Below, piece after piece: positions 22,476 to 34,021 of a DNA stretch of 64,000 nucleotides (positions are counted from its first letter, which is position 1; every line of letters begins with the position of its first letter). The notes below the pieces were generated by a model, which ran no database searches, was not told the origin of the DNA, and worked only from the letters and a program-made list of their open reading frames with translations. Source of the DNA: Anastrepha obliqua (taxonomy: Eukaryota; Arthropoda; Insecta; Diptera; Tephritidae); assembly GCF_027943255.1 (NCBI RefSeq), contig NC_072893.1, forward strand, positions 95,921,784 to 95,985,783. Direction: 5' to 3'. A program made the translations under genes and the position numbers.

Positions 22476-22659
22476 GAGACCGACTACCATTTATACCCAC
22501 TTACCTAATTCAATTCCAACTAAATTTTTGCAGAAAGGTTCTGAATATTGACATTTTTTTATTGAATAAAAATATGAAATTTTTTCCAGTAGTCGTAGGT
22601 CATAGGCGAATGTTATACCTACCATCAAAATTACTTCTATTTTCCTTTTAGCCGTGTTC

Positions 22660-24217
22660 TAAGTCTATGCCCATATCGTCAGTTTAGCCAATGTAAAAGA
22701 GGAAGTTAAATACACTGCTGCATATTAAACAACGTATCTGGAAAATAAAATAATTTTGCATAAAATAATTTGACATCTTAAAATAACGGTGAACTTGCTT
22801 CGCTGCAATAAAAAAATTGCACTTTAAAATTCAACCGACATTTTCAAACAAAAAGAGCTTAGTTCATTCATAGTATAAACGGTGCCACCGTGAATGACAA
22901 GACTGAAAATAATTCAATTTCCACTTAACATAAAAACAGAAATGAGCAGGGTCTGCGAGTTGTGCGCCACTTGCTCTCGTGCACCAAAGGCGTGATGCGC
23001 TATAAGGAAACGAATCACGGCATAAGTGAGTCACGTATTTAATTAGCTTGCAACGCGCTAAATGTACACACAAACAGAAGACGGTTGATAGCAAGTGTGC
23101 AACAGTGCTTGCAAACAAATGAACAACAAAATTCGGACAAGCAAGGCGAAGCACGGGGGAGAGAGGAAGAGAGTAGCCAGCAGTCTGCAATAGCTAAATG
23201 TGAAATTAATTTTGTTTCGGCACCATTTGGCGATTCAGGAAAATTTAAATTGAAATGACAACGTGCAACATGCTATAGTAAACTAGGTAACAATAGCGAC
23301 AAAAACAACAACAATGATAACAAAGCAAAACAGATGATCAAACTGCTTAGAATATAAAAGTAGTAATAACATTAATCGCAACAGGAACACTATTAACTCC
23401 AACAATTTTCAACTGCCAGCTCACGCGGCAAGGACGTAAATACGTAAATACGTGAAACACTGAGAAATTGCAAAGGTAATTTCTACAAATTTATTTGATT
23501 GTTAATGTTTGTTTAAATGTGGATAAGAATCTTGCAGGAGAATCAGCAGCAGGACAAGAGAAACTAATAAGATTTTAATTAAGCTAAAAACTAACGATTT
23601 CACGATCTCTGCAGCGCCCATTAACCAAAGGCGTACAAATTGTTATTGGCCCACAACTGTACGACAAAAACACTCATACTTGTATCTGAATAAAATGCAT
23701 CTACATACATACTAGTACATGCATTTACCTCACTTAGCTTGCCCTTGAGGATAGGGATACAACGAATTTGTAATTAATTTAGCATTAGAAGCAGCACTGC
23801 ACAGATGGGAGGAGCAGCAGCGAAGCAGACATAATAGGTATTATGTATTAAAAAATTGGAACAATGATGGACAACATCTGCTGCTTTCAAAAAAAGGTAT
23901 CATTCTCCTATTACATGTAAGTTGCAGCAACGGTTTTAGTACCAGCAAGCTGACAGTGGCAAGAAATTTCATCGGTCAGCAACCGCCAGCCATCGCCTTG
24001 AAAATTTGACATAGCACAGCGTTAGGGCATAGCAACAGGGCGGCCGACTGTGAAATGAGGCGTACCTGAGATGGCGTGCTGCGGCTGTCATTTCCAAGCT
24101 AAGACGAAATGTCAAGAGAAACAAGAGCGCAATTAAATTAATAAAATTTACATGACACAAAAAATGTGGTATACGCCTAAGGGGCGGACCTCATTTATTA
24201 CTTCGGTAATCGATACT
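22660..24217. other. Intergenic, no feature recognised
   Basis: A/T-rich; small runs of ACAACAACAA (around 23300) and TACATACATACTAGTACATG. No supported gene or element. Confidence 0.45.
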
Positions 24218-24513
24218 GGCCGCCGTAGCCGAATGGGTTCGTGCGTGACCACCGAATTCACAGAGAGAACGTAAGTTCGAATCTCGGTGAAGCATCAAAA
24301 TTAAGAAAAAGTTTTTTCTAATAGCGGTCGACCATCGGCAGGCAATGGCAAACCTCCGAGTGTATTTCTGCCATGAAAAAGCTCCTCATAAAAATATCTG
24401 CCGTTCGGAGTCGGCTTGAAACTGTAAGCCCCTCTATTTGTGGAACAACATCAAGACGCACGCCACAAATAGGAGGAGGAGCTCGGCCAAACACCCAAAA
24501 AGGGTATACGTGT

Positions 24514-24544
<31 letters not shown>

Positions 24545-24562
24545 TATATATATAATATATAA
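24218..24562 (+). mobile_element. tRNA-derived SINE copy 3
   Basis: Head GGCCGCCGTAGCCGAATGGG, B box AGTTCGAATCTC, then TAATAGCGGTCG, GGCAGGCAATGGCAAACCTC and ATAGGAGGAGGAGCTCGG, ending CAAACACCCAAAAAGGG and a long (AT)n tail at 24518-24562. Near full-length; the tail is the usual target for later A/T-site insertions. Confidence 0.9.
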
Positions 24563-25847
24563 TTGATAATGTTTGATTCATTATGCCACCAGCTAACATG
24601 GCTTTGGAGTTTCGTCAATATTATATGTGGAGGTACTTACATAAAGAGTGTTTATTTATAAAGAATGGTATTTCAGATAATTTGGAAGGGGGAAATGATT
24701 GCTGCAAACCATTGGTACAAAAGTTTCGATACACTGACAAATTCTGTTTCTTTAAATGCTTTGAAACCTTCCGAACGTTTGGTTAAGGGTGGGGTGCTGT
24801 TAGCGTTAGCAGGTTGTGGAATTCAACCCCAAATCCATCTAATGCATAGATTTTAAAGAGTTGAAAGAAATTGAGTAATAGCAGGAGATTTAATTTGAAT
24901 TGTTTGTGTTTACATTTGGTTATTGGGGAAAGAGAAAGTGGAAAGCGTAAAGAAAGTATGGAAAGTGGAATATGTAACGATTTCATTAGGGTATGTACAG
25001 TCTTTTATTGAACGATTAAACAAGGATATACAACCCCGTTGCGTCAGTTATTTATACGAGCTTTGGCATACTAGACATAAATGTTTTATGACAACAGTGT
25101 GTGCGAGAATTTCCGAGCCTTAACGGCAGACAGATGGTGGTTTTAATTTGTATTCACGGCCTTAATACTAATTAGTTCTTAAATTAAACGCTATGAATGT
25201 GCATTAGAGTTAATTAAGGAAATTTTAGTGTTTTTAAGCTGAATTTACCAATTCTAATTTGGCCATACCATCCATGATTTGTATCTGGATATGATATTTT
25301 CATTGTACACTTTACGAAAATAACGACTCATATATTTAAATAAAGATTATTTGTTTTAATATTGCGCTTTTTTATACGCAACTTGTTTGTCCAACAATAC
25401 AGTGCAGCAGTTAGGAATTTTAATGGATACGAAAACAAGCTAACTGTTTTATAAATATAGTAAACTGTTATCTATAAAGCAAAAATTAACCCTACCATCC
25501 GTCATTCCTATTGCTGTTGAACCAGCATAAATGTTCCCCAAGCATTTACGGAGAAAGCTGTTGGAGTAACAGTCCTTGGCCGAATATAAATCCGGGTCGT
25601 GGCGGTAACGTGAAACCGATTTCGTGGGAACGATCAGGCTATCCTATTAACCTTTGCCAAAAAAAGGGATATATTCCAAAAGGGATATATTCTGCTGCTC
25701 AGCAGAAGACGAAAACGTGCAGACGAGCACTGAAAAAAATCCCCAGTTAACGAAGAGCTTTCTTGCGAATTATTTTCAAAGAGGATCTGAAAAACTTAAG
25801 CGGTGATTTTATGAATATGTATTTCACTATTGCACTTGTGTACTTAT
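24563..25847. other. Intergenic, no feature recognised
   Basis: Several open stretches of 60-80 codons occur here without any domain or consistent similarity to the LINE or transposase families in the window. Not supported as genes. Confidence 0.4.
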
Positions 25848-26050
25848 GTATATATATATATATAATTGGCGCGTATATCTTTTTTGGGTGTTTGGCCGAG
25901 CTCCTCCTCCTATATGTGGTGTGCGTCTTGATATTGTTCCACAAATGGAGAGACCTACAGTTTCAAGCCGACTCCGAACGCCAGATATTTTTATGAGGAG
26001 CTTTTTCATGGCAGTAATACACTCGGAGGTTTGCCATTGCCTGCCGTGGC
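25848..26050 (-). mobile_element. tRNA-derived SINE copy 4, head missing
   Basis: Reads from a (TA)n tail at 25848-25864 through GGGTGTTTGGCCGAGCTCC, CACAAATGGAGAGACCTACA and GAGGTTTGCCATTGCCTGCC. The tRNA-like head is absent, so this is a 5'-truncated insertion, ending near 26048. Confidence 0.85.
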
Positions 26051-26179
26051 GGCATTGTGAACTTAGGCGGCCCAAATACCAGTTTCTTTTTAAATCATAG
26101 GCAGACATTTTCATATACCAGCATAAATAAATGAGCAACGTATGTGAAAAAATAGAAAAAAAAACTAAAAAAAGCATCT

Positions 26180-26700
26180 AGTCATTAATACCTTCAAATT
26201 AATCTCCATGATAACCAATATACATGTTTCAAAGATTTTTCCTTATTTTCGTAGTGCGGTGAGGAATCATCTTCACTTCATTCTGCTAATTCCTTTTGTC
26301 GCCAAATTTGTCTCAACACTCCTTCTGAGAAGTAGGAACTTGTGTGATGACTTAGTCACTCGGGACCTTGGTAAGAGAATACGGAGCTTGCGGAGCGATA
26401 TTGGTTAAATAGTCGTGCAGAATATGAAATGGTGCATTGTCGCGGAGAAAAAACTGGCGAACTGGCGAACTGGGAATTCAAAGTATACCACGCCACAAGT
26501 AAGAAAAGGGTCAACAAAACATTAGGTTAAGTGGACATATTGCTGGTTTTGAAAATTGGACTCATCCGAGGAGCGCCTTTCCAATCTCAATGGTCTACAT
26601 AGTCTTTTTTTGTTGATTTAAGACTGGTTCCAGATGCATTTTTGTAGGCTGAAAATAACTTTCTGCTCATCACGTCATGGCTTACAGAAAATTGGGGGTA
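26180..26700 (-). pseudogene. Mariner transposase relic
   Basis: On the minus strand CGVVYFEFPVRQFASFFLRD, NAPFHILHDYLTNIAPQAPY and SLTKVPSD follow each other across two frames. They correspond to GVVHYEFLP, the HDNAPSH block (second catalytic Asp, here RDNAPFH) and the PPYSPDLAPCD block (third Asp, here damaged to SLTKVPSD). DNA-binding half and TIRs were not found. An old, decayed copy. Confidence 0.6.
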
Positions 26701-26999
26701 AAAATCCATTTGACCTTTACCCTTCTCTTTAAGAAAATTTTACGTAATTTTTGTTTTTTTATTAGTTCCATTATAAATTACAATCTGTTAATATTAACAA
26801 TAAGTAATTGGTGTTAGGGTTTGGAATTAAAACGTCGCTTACCTTTGAAAGAGAACATTATTGTTTTTGGTGGCATTTAGTTACAATTTTACTAATACAA
26901 CATAGTTTTCTATAATTTTATATTATTATATTTTATTTTATATTACAATACGAGCAAGATCTGTGGGTGTTTTGCGCTTTAGTCTGCTTGGTTGAAGCT

Positions 27000-28400
27000 C
27001 CATTTCCGGTGTCAGTCTCATTTCATAGTGTTTGTGCTCTAATAGTGGCAAGATATGCTTACTGCTGCTTCTTTTTACTGTGACAGTGTCTATGCCGAGG
27101 TCGCGGTGAATATGTACTAATTTGCGTTTGTGATTGTCCTTAGCATCTTAGATTGACTTCTCTGTATAATATGTAGGTTTGATTTACTGGCAGTCCCCCA
27201 AATTTCTAGTCCATGTCGGTCTAATTATTGATTTATAAATCATTTGTGTATTAAATAAGCTTAGGGTTGATTGTTTTCCTAGTAGCCAGTAGAGTTGTCT
27301 GAATTTGTTTTTCATTTCGTTTCTCTTGTTCAGTATGTGTTTTTTCCATGTGAGTTTTGAGGCAATCGTTATGCCTAAATATTTTACACTCGAGTGTATT
27401 TTTATGTCTTCTCCGTTAATTTCGATTGGATGTCCTGCAGATTTTCTCTTCGCGTATATTACATGTTGTGTTTTGTCTTTATTGACCTCAATGCCCCATT
27501 TTTTCAAACCATTGTGTTATAGGTGATAGCGTATCTTGTAGTGTTTTAGTTGCTGCTTCTTCATTGTTGCCAGCTGACATTAAAACTGTGTCGTCTGCAA
27601 ATGTAGCTATCATTGATTCTCGAGTAGTTGGCGCTGGTATATCTGCTGTATATACTAAGTATATTATAGTATGGGGCCCAGTACGCTTTCTTGAGGTACT
27701 CCAGCTGTCGCCGTCAAGATTTCAGAGCACTCATCGTCGCATTTTATGAAGTAGTGTCTATCAGTTATGTAGCTTTTAAGGATATTAAATTTGTGAAGTA
27801 GTAAAATGTTTTTAGCTTGTATAGAAGACCTTTGTGCCATATTCTGTCAAAAGCTTTCGCGATGTCCAAATACACGGCAATATAATATTTCTTCTTATCG
27901 AAGTCGTCTGTAATTTTGTTTACTACTCTGTGAATCTGTTGCACAGTTGAATGTTGTTTTCGGAAACCGAACTAGTGTGCGGGGATTGCGTTTTTCTGTT
28001 GTTTTTGTGAGTGTTTTAGTTGCTTTCCATAGGGAATGGTAGCTGTAGTTGTTTCGAGGCTGCTAAGGTACTCCTTCAGTTGATTGTCATTATGTTCTTG
28101 GAGAATTTTTTTGAGTTCTTTTGATGATTTGTTGCAATAAACAGCTGATATATTTATTGGGCCAGTAAAAGTGTTGATACAGGCAGTAGTCGCCTGTATA
28201 TGTTCTGCTTTATAGCCATCCATTTCTATGCATTTTATTGCTCTTTTTATTATGATAGCTATGCCTCCATGAGCTTTGTTGTCAAGGTGATTTGTATAAT
28301 AAATATCGAAGTTTGGTATATTTATATAAGTCTTTTCAGTGGCATGGGTTTCGGAAATAAGCATGATATCAATTGCATTGTCTGTTAAAAATATTTTCAA
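27000..28400 (-). pseudogene. Jockey-type EN-RT (ORF2), deleted
   Basis: From 28400 down: DIMLISETHATEKTYINIPN and HGGIAIIIKRAIK match the N-terminal half of the AP endonuclease (the SETH glutamate block). After AVYCNKSSKEL the frame runs into a deletion (about 28020-27960), and RT continues with FRKQHSTVQQIHRVVNKI, AVYLDIAKAFDRIWHKGLLY, ESVLGPILYLVYTADIP and MIATFADDTVLMSAGNNEE (intact F-A-D-D loop, about 27580-27600), then KYLGITIASKLTWKKHI and YKSIIRPTW (27184-27507). Endonuclease catalytic residues past the deletion are missing, so it cannot retrotranspose. Confidence 0.85.
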
Positions 28401-28595
28401 TTCTAGTCAGTGGCGGTATAGTCCGTTAGTATTCCAGATCCCCATCTTATTAATTTATTGTTTATCAAGTTTTGCTATAAGCCAGGATTCATAATATTGG
28501 TTACTTAAGCAACCAGTTTTTTCATCATTTATTTCAATTCTTGTGAGTCGTCTTGTTGTTGTGTCGGGTAGGTGTTAGTTGTGGAAGAATGCTGT

Positions 28596-30431
28596 TTATT
28601 GCTGGTTGATGAAGACATGTTTGGTAAGTGCTTCTGCGTACGATATTTCTGGGGTTATTAGTTTATTTGCACCCGTGTTATGATACTGATCTGTGCGTGG
28701 CGTTTGCGTTGCTGGTATTCCTTTTTTACGGACGGAGGGGAATTTTTGTATTTGTAGGGCTTTGTAGACCATGCATCCTTTATAATTTGCAGTGTGATTT
28801 TCGCTGCATAGGGCACATTTAATTTCATTTTTGTTGGAGGAGTGATGGATTTTGCAGTTAAGTGTATTATGTTTACCAGGACATTTTACACATACTGGAT
28901 CTTTTGTGCAATAATTCTTCGTGTGGCCATATTTTTGGCAGTTTGTGCATCGGGGGATTGTCCGCTTTTGGTGAGGTGGCTCAAACAATACTCTGCAGCT
29001 TAGAAGGCTTACTATTTTGTAAATATCTTTGTTACTGTCTTGCTGTTTTAGTTCTATAGCGAAGAGCGGGAGAGGTTGTTTTGTCTTACTGCGTTAAATG
29101 TTGTGTATTTTTAGAACTTCGTGACTAAGTGTTGCTAGTTCAATTATGATTTAGTTTTTATCTGTTGCGTGATGAACGTTGCCAAGTAATACTTTGAAGC
29201 CTGGTTGGTCGTTTGGTCTAAATGTGTATTTTGTTTATTTATCTTTTAATAGTTTCAAAATGTTTGTGTAGTGAATGCTTTCTTGTGGCTGGATTTTAAC
29301 TTCATTTGTTGAGAGTGCCCGTGGTCTAGAAATGTCAAAAAATCGATTTTTTGTTTTTTCGATATTTCGAAAGTATAGGCTTTTAAGAATATACTGTGAA
29401 ATTTTCATGCAGAAATTCCCAATATTATAGCTTCTACAGCCCATTAAGTAGGTAGAGAGCGGTCCGCGCGCTCCTGTCCCTCAAACTTTAAACTCATTTA
29501 TCTTGAAACGACTTTTTTCGGCACGGCGGGGATGAAAACAAAAAAACTATTCAACCGAATCACTTGAAATTTGGATATGTTGTTCACAACATGTATCGCT
29601 ATCGCCGGAACTGGAATCATAATTTTATTTAAATAATTGCCTATTTTTTAAACTAAAAAACTAGTCAAAAAACTCGATTTTACGAACTTTTTTTTCAAAA
29701 GTGCGCCATTTTGTCGATTTGTTCTAGTTCAGACCATTATTGCACTCTTTCTGATTAAGAATCTTCTTGAATTTTGTGTTTCAGATGAGTAGAAGTCTTG
29801 AAATCATCTACGCCGTCCGGATTCGATTTTTCGAGAGGGTCATTTTCAGCGGCATTTTTATAATAATAAATATTGTTTCAAAAGTAAAAAAAGTTTTTTT
29901 TGTATGCTGAATAAACGTGCTAATAAACCTAAAAAGTTGAAACATCCTTTTTTAAATTTTTAATGGCAAAAAAAAAATCGTGAAAATAGGTGAAATTTTC
30001 GTGCTCTAGACCACCGGGTACCCTTAAGTTCGTATTTTGTATCAGTTAGTGATTTAAGGGCTGTTGTTAATGCATGTACATTTTCTACGTTTTGCACATA
30101 GATGGGTGGTGGTTTAAGTTTACGCTGTTCTGTTTGGATTTGTGGTTTCGTTTCCGGTTCTGTCCCACTGTCAGTATGTAGTTCACTCTCTTCAGCTTCT
30201 TGTGCTAGCAACTCAAAGCGGTTGTTTGAAATAGGCTTATCTAGCCAGTACTCTTTGAGTGTTTTTTGTACAGTGTTTTGAGTTTTGTTTTTATGTTTTT
30301 TATTACTGTTTATCTGTTCGTTTGAGTTGTTTGGGGACTGTCTGTCCCGGGGCCGTTTTAGGTTTTCTTGCTTGTTAGGTTCTTTGGGGGCAATGGTGTT
30401 GATATTTTGTACTTGCTGCCGAAGAATCATA
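28596..30431 (-). pseudogene. Jockey-type gag (ORF1), interrupted
   Basis: Upstream part at 30024-30431 reads LKEYWLDKPISNNRFELLAQ and KPPPIYVQNVENVHALTTAL, the typical gag PPPIxVxNVxN block; it is then interrupted by the TTAA element (29313-30023). Coding resumes TNEVKIQPQESIHYTNILKL (29235-29310) and RPNDQPGFKVLLGNVHHATD, then FEPPHQKRTIPRCTNCQKYG, HTKNYCTKDPVCVKCPGKHN and IKCALCSENHTANYKGCMVY: three CCHC knuckles that bind RNA. It ends near 28596 after ISYAEALTK. Several stops besides the insertion. Confidence 0.85.
29313..30023 (+). mobile_element. TTAA-flanked 711-bp element in a Jockey gag
   Basis: Right end next to TTAA (30024-30027), reverse complement GGGTACCCGGTGGTCTAGAG; left end GAGTGCCCGTGGTCTAGAAA next to TTGA (29309-29312), a one-base change of TTAA. 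Interior: GCGCCATTTTG at 29703-29713 and GTGTTTCAGATGAGTAGAAG (29776-29795), after which an open frame starts MSRSLEI. The CAGATG motif is about 243 bp from the right end. Interrupting a gag frame proves it is an insertion. Confidence 0.8.
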
Positions 30432-30433
30432 TG

Positions 30434-30528
30434 TGGCGCCGGTTAGCATGAGAAAGAAATGACTGGCGCGCTTTGTTAAACTCTGGCAAAATCGCTTAAT
30501 CGCTTATCACGCAAATTAAGAAGAAGAA
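30434..30528 (+). mobile_element. 5'-truncated LINE 3' end
   Basis: CGCCGGTTAGCATGAGAAAG, TGGCGCGCTTTGTTAAACTC and AATTAAGAAGAAGAA match the last ~95 bp of the LINE at 50.54-50.64 kb, including the AAG-repeat tail. Only the last codons and tail are present. Confidence 0.8.
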
Positions 30529-30957
30529 TAATGGACAAAAGAAACCCAAGAGCACAATGTTGATAAATTCGATAATAATCTAAATGTTATTGTATATAAA
30601 ATAATATTGTATAATTTTTTTTTTCATATATATCGATTTAAAAATAGGGAGTTTAAAAAACGAAAATCTTTTTTAAAGGGAACTCTATAGTTGAATTTTA
30701 AAGCGACGGCTGTTAATTGAAGCGGCATGAGAAACTGAAAGCTGTGTAAATACCCGTTAATGTGTTCATAGTAAAATGTCCTTCATAAAACCACGAACAT
30801 GTTAATTAAGTGTGTCATGTGTGACGAGTGAAAAACAAAAAAATGAAAACAAAAATTACCTTGCATTAAAGCGAAACCATTAGCAAGTACACATTGTTAT
30901 GTGTGTGTATGTTTGCTTGTGCATACATTTGTATGCACGTATATTCGTCCGTCTGGT
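30529..30957. other. Spacer, no feature recognised
   Basis: A/T-rich spacer with a short GTGTGTGTATG tract near 30900, between the LINE tail and a SINE. Confidence 0.5.
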
Positions 30958-31257
30958 GGCCGCCGTAGCCGAATGGGTTGGTGCGTGACTACCATTCGGA
31001 ATTCAGAGAGAGAACGTTGGTTCGAATCTCGGTGAAACAGCAAAATTAAGAAAAACATTTTTCTAATAGCGGTCGCCCCTCGGCAGGCAATGGCAAACCT
31101 CCGAATGCATTTCTGCCATGAAAAAGCTCCTCCTCCGTTCGGAATCGGCTTGAAACTGTAGGTCCCTCCATTTGTGGAACAACATCAAGACGCACACCAC
31201 AAATAGGAGGAGGAGCTCGGCCAAACACCCAGAAAGGGTGTACGCGTCAATTATATA
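30958..31257 (+). mobile_element. tRNA-derived SINE copy 5
   Basis: Head GGCCGCCGTAGCCGAATGGG, A box and GGTTCGAATCTC B box, TAATAGCGGTCGCCCCTCGG, body and ATAGGAGGAGGAGCTCGGCC, ending CCCAGAAAGGGTGTACGCG and an A/T tail. A ~20-bp deletion is visible where GAAAAAGCTCCT joins CCTCCGTTCGG. A mariner-derived element is inserted into its (TA)n tail at about 31258. Confidence 0.95.
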
Positions 31258-31801
31258 TAAACGGTTTTTCAGTAAGAGCGCTTCAACTTTTGAACTTTTT
31301 TGAATAAAACACGAACGGTTTGACTTTTTTAACTATTTTTTTTTTATAATCGAGTTTGAACATATACATTTAAGTTTGAAATTCGATTTCTTTTGCATGA
31401 CCACCGCGTGCACGTTTTACGAAGTCCAATCGTTGAACCCAATTTTCGACCACTCTTTTGAATAAATCGGCCGAAATTCCAGCAATTTCGCGTTCAATAT
31501 TGGCTCTGAGCTCACAAATCGTCGCCGGCTTGTTACTGTAGACCAATGTCTTCACAGAACCCCAAAACGGGACGGCTTGTTAAATGGACCGTAAAATGGC
31601 CGTAATGCTCTTAAAGTAGCAGCAACAGAACGATTATTTTCATAAAAAATTTGTACGATTTGCAATCGTTGCTCAAGTGTGTAGCGTTCCATGATGAAAT
31701 GTATACTAATGAAGTTTACAAATGACAAGCGAAAAATAAAAAATATTGCGTCGTTCGCCCTCCCTATCGTAAAAAAGTTGAAACGCACCTATTGAATAAC
31801 C
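31258..31801 (-). mobile_element. Miniature Tc1/mariner element (DUF4817 type) in a SINE tail
   Basis: Ends TATAAACGGTTTTTCAG and (reverse complement) TATAGGGTTATTCAATAGG both lead into CGYTTCAACTTTT, an imperfect TIR of about 35 bp. It lies inside the TA-rich tail of the SINE, whose tail resumes after 31801. About 545 bp, non-autonomous. Confidence 0.85.
31370..31692 (-). pseudogene. DUF4817-type transposase, internally deleted
   Basis: ATG at 31692 begins MERYTLEQRLQIVQIFYENN and continues SVAATLRALRPFYGPFNKPS, the DUF4817 helix-turn-helix region of an insect IS630/Tc1/mariner family. It is followed directly, after a frame change near 31555, by the C-terminal tail NKPATICELRANIEREIAGI, ADLFKRVVENWVQRLDFVKR and ARGGHAKEIEF. 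The entire catalytic core is deleted. This makes a MITE-like derivative that depends on a full-length relative for movement (inference). Confidence 0.85.
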
Positions 31802-31804
31802 CTA

Positions 31805-33063
31805 TATAAATTATATATTCGTGTAAATAGCATAGCACAGAATAATAAAGACTTAAAAAGTGCAAACATATATCTCCCTTTGTGTGTTTGCATGTGTGTC
31901 AGGCCACTCAACTTCATTCATACACAATTTCGCTGATTAACACTAAACCACATACATACGTGCATTGCAACAGGATTATAAGCCAATTCCATTCTGCCTG
32001 TGCCATAGTTTTTGTGCTATTGTTGTTGTTAGATACTTCCTGTTAGCTATTTACAGCAAGTATAACAATAACAACTTAACTCAATATGTTTGACGGCAAT
32101 TCCCAGAAGAGCGTCACACACTGACATACCAATCATTTTTTTCATGTACTAGTACATACGCCTACTTGATGGCAACCCTTTTGCTCCACTCAATATTCTG
32201 CTGTCCAGCTGCCACAAGCACATCCACCGTCCGCTCCACTCTCTTTTTGCTAACTGATCGTTTGTAGGCAGGGTTTCGTAAGTTATTATGCTAAAAAGGT
32301 TCTTCGTTGATTTATGTACTTGTTGTACTTCATAAACAAATGCTATTGTTGTTGTTGTTTCATCTTGTTCCTTTTTGTGTGTTTTATTGCCGTGTCAGCT
32401 CAATTAGGTCCTTTGAACCGAATCAATTGTGCATAATTTTCCCATAATCATTCCAGCTCATATACATACGTACGCATGTAGGCAGCTCTACATTAATTAG
32501 TATGCAATACGTATTTTTATAATTACTTTTCTTGCATTTAATTATTTAAGTCAATGATTTGGCAAAATTAATTAATAAAGGGTCAAAAGTTTGGAGACTT
32601 AAATTCAATGGAGAAAATGCTGCTCAAATTATTTATACGCGACGCTTCCAGTTCTTGTTTTACTACATTTTTCATGTGTATATACAGAAGTATTTCATAG
32701 CCCGTGGTAAACTTATAAAGCTTTGAGCTGAGATTGAAAGACACCTGCCTCATTGTGAGTAGCGGACTATAGAAATAAAAAAAATTATAGATACGTTTTG
32801 CCAGTATGAGTTTCATAACCCGCCATATTGAAATGAGTTTTCATTAACACAATGGCATCGGTATCCTTCATGTGTACATGCACATAAGGAACTGAACCAA
32901 TTATCATGGAAAATACCATAGTTTGCTAATTTCAAGGATTTGCTATAAGGGTTACTCCTTATGAGCGTTTACCCTAGCGGGAGGATGACGGGTTGACAAA
33001 AGCTTTCGACAGTTCAATAGATTAAATGAAGAGTATACGTTGGACGAGCGGTATGCGAATGCA
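31805..33063. other. Intergenic, no feature recognised
   Basis: A/T-rich DNA with GTTGTTGTTGTT (32348) and TATTGTTGTTGTTAG (32020) runs. One 77-codon open stretch on the minus strand (32583-32816) has no recognisable domain. Confidence 0.45.
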
Positions 33064-33290
33064 TTATATATATATATATAATTGGCGCGTACACCCCTTT
33101 TGGGTGTTTGGCCGAGCTCCTAATCCAATTTGTTGGGTGCGTCTTGATGTTGTTCCACAAATGGAGGGACCTACAGTTTCAAGCCGACTCCGAACGGCAA
33201 ATATTTTTATGAGGAACTTTTTCATGACAGAAATACACTCGGAGGTTTGCCATTGCTTGCCGAGGGGCGACCGCTATTAGAAAAATGTCC
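33064..33290 (-). mobile_element. tRNA-derived SINE copy 6, head missing
   Basis: (TA)n tail at 33065-33079, then GGGTGTTTGGCCGAGCTCC, CACAAATGGAGGGACCTACA and GAGGTTTGCCATTGCTTGCC to about 33289. The tRNA-like head is absent. It ends with CCGCTATTAGAAAAAT, so it is 5'-truncated. Confidence 0.85.
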
Positions 33291-33865
33291 GAGTGCATTA
33301 AATTACAGAATAATTCAGAATAAAAAAACACGTTCATTCGGTATAGACGTTTTTTCATCGAGCTCCGTGCTTTTTACTTCTTATTGTGTAATATACTTTG
33401 TTTAAAAAATTCGTAATCTAAATAATAAACAAATATTATAGAGACAGTGACTCCTTTATTAAAATACAAAGCATAATTTGCATATTTGCTGTAAAATGCC
33501 GTGTGTTTGTGGGCAGAGAGTTGATCGCAACAAAGTTAATGTCAAAGTTCAATGCGCTAAGTGCGGCGAATTTTTCCATTTAGGTTGTGTTGGGATTTTG
33601 CAAAGCGATTTAGAATTTTTACTTAGCTCTAACAGCAAATATTTGTGCAAGGTCGGGCGTCTATTCGCTCCCCTCCCCTATGCCCTTCCCCAAGTGAGTG
33701 CATAATAAATAAAACGAAAAGTTCGTGTTTATCTAGTACACAAAATCAAAATGTGAATATTGCAAAACAACAACCATTGCCGACTTAACAGTCAAATCAA
33801 AATATAAACGACAATAACCAGCAAGTTTCTTTGTTAACCGTTCTAAATGAAATTTCTGCTCTTAA

Positions 33866-34017
33866 CCCTTTCGGTCCGAACGGGACTTATATGTCCCGGC
33901 AATGTTTGAAGATACCTACAATTTTGATGGGACAAAAGGCTTTTATTTCACCCATTGCAACTATTAAACATATAAAATAATTTGTATTTCCGTTAGCGGC
34001 TTTCCGTACCGAAAGGG
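33866..34017. mobile_element. Small TTAA-flanked MITE (152 bp)
   Basis: Flanked by TTAA at 33862-33865 and 34018-34021. Ends: CCCTTTCGGTCCGAACGG and (reverse complement) CCCTTTCGGTACGGAAAGCC, a 13-16 bp TIR starting CCC like classical piggyBac ends. No coding. Shares its right TTAA with the next element. Confidence 0.85.
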
Positions 34018-34021
34018 TTAA

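Larger units (their letters stand above)
26930..30431 (-). mobile_element. Jockey-type LINE, 5'-truncated and deleted
   Basis: Minus-strand order from 30431 down: gag (ORF1) split by a TTAA element, CCHC knuckles, an AP-type endonuclease piece, and a reverse transcriptase, ending in an A/T-rich 3' region near 26930. This is the gag-EN-RT layout of the Jockey clade. The start of gag is cut at 30432, where a fragment of another LINE abuts. A deletion of several hundred codons joins the endonuclease to the RT. Dead. Confidence 0.85.

Noticed and set aside
25511..25750. 79-codon open frame
   Set aside because: No recognisable motif, and no continuation in other frames.
30350..30530. Head-to-head junction of Jockey gag and another LINE tail as a bidirectional regulatory unit
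   Set aside because: Simplest reading is independent truncated insertions abutting at 30432; no promoter motif supports a functional junction.
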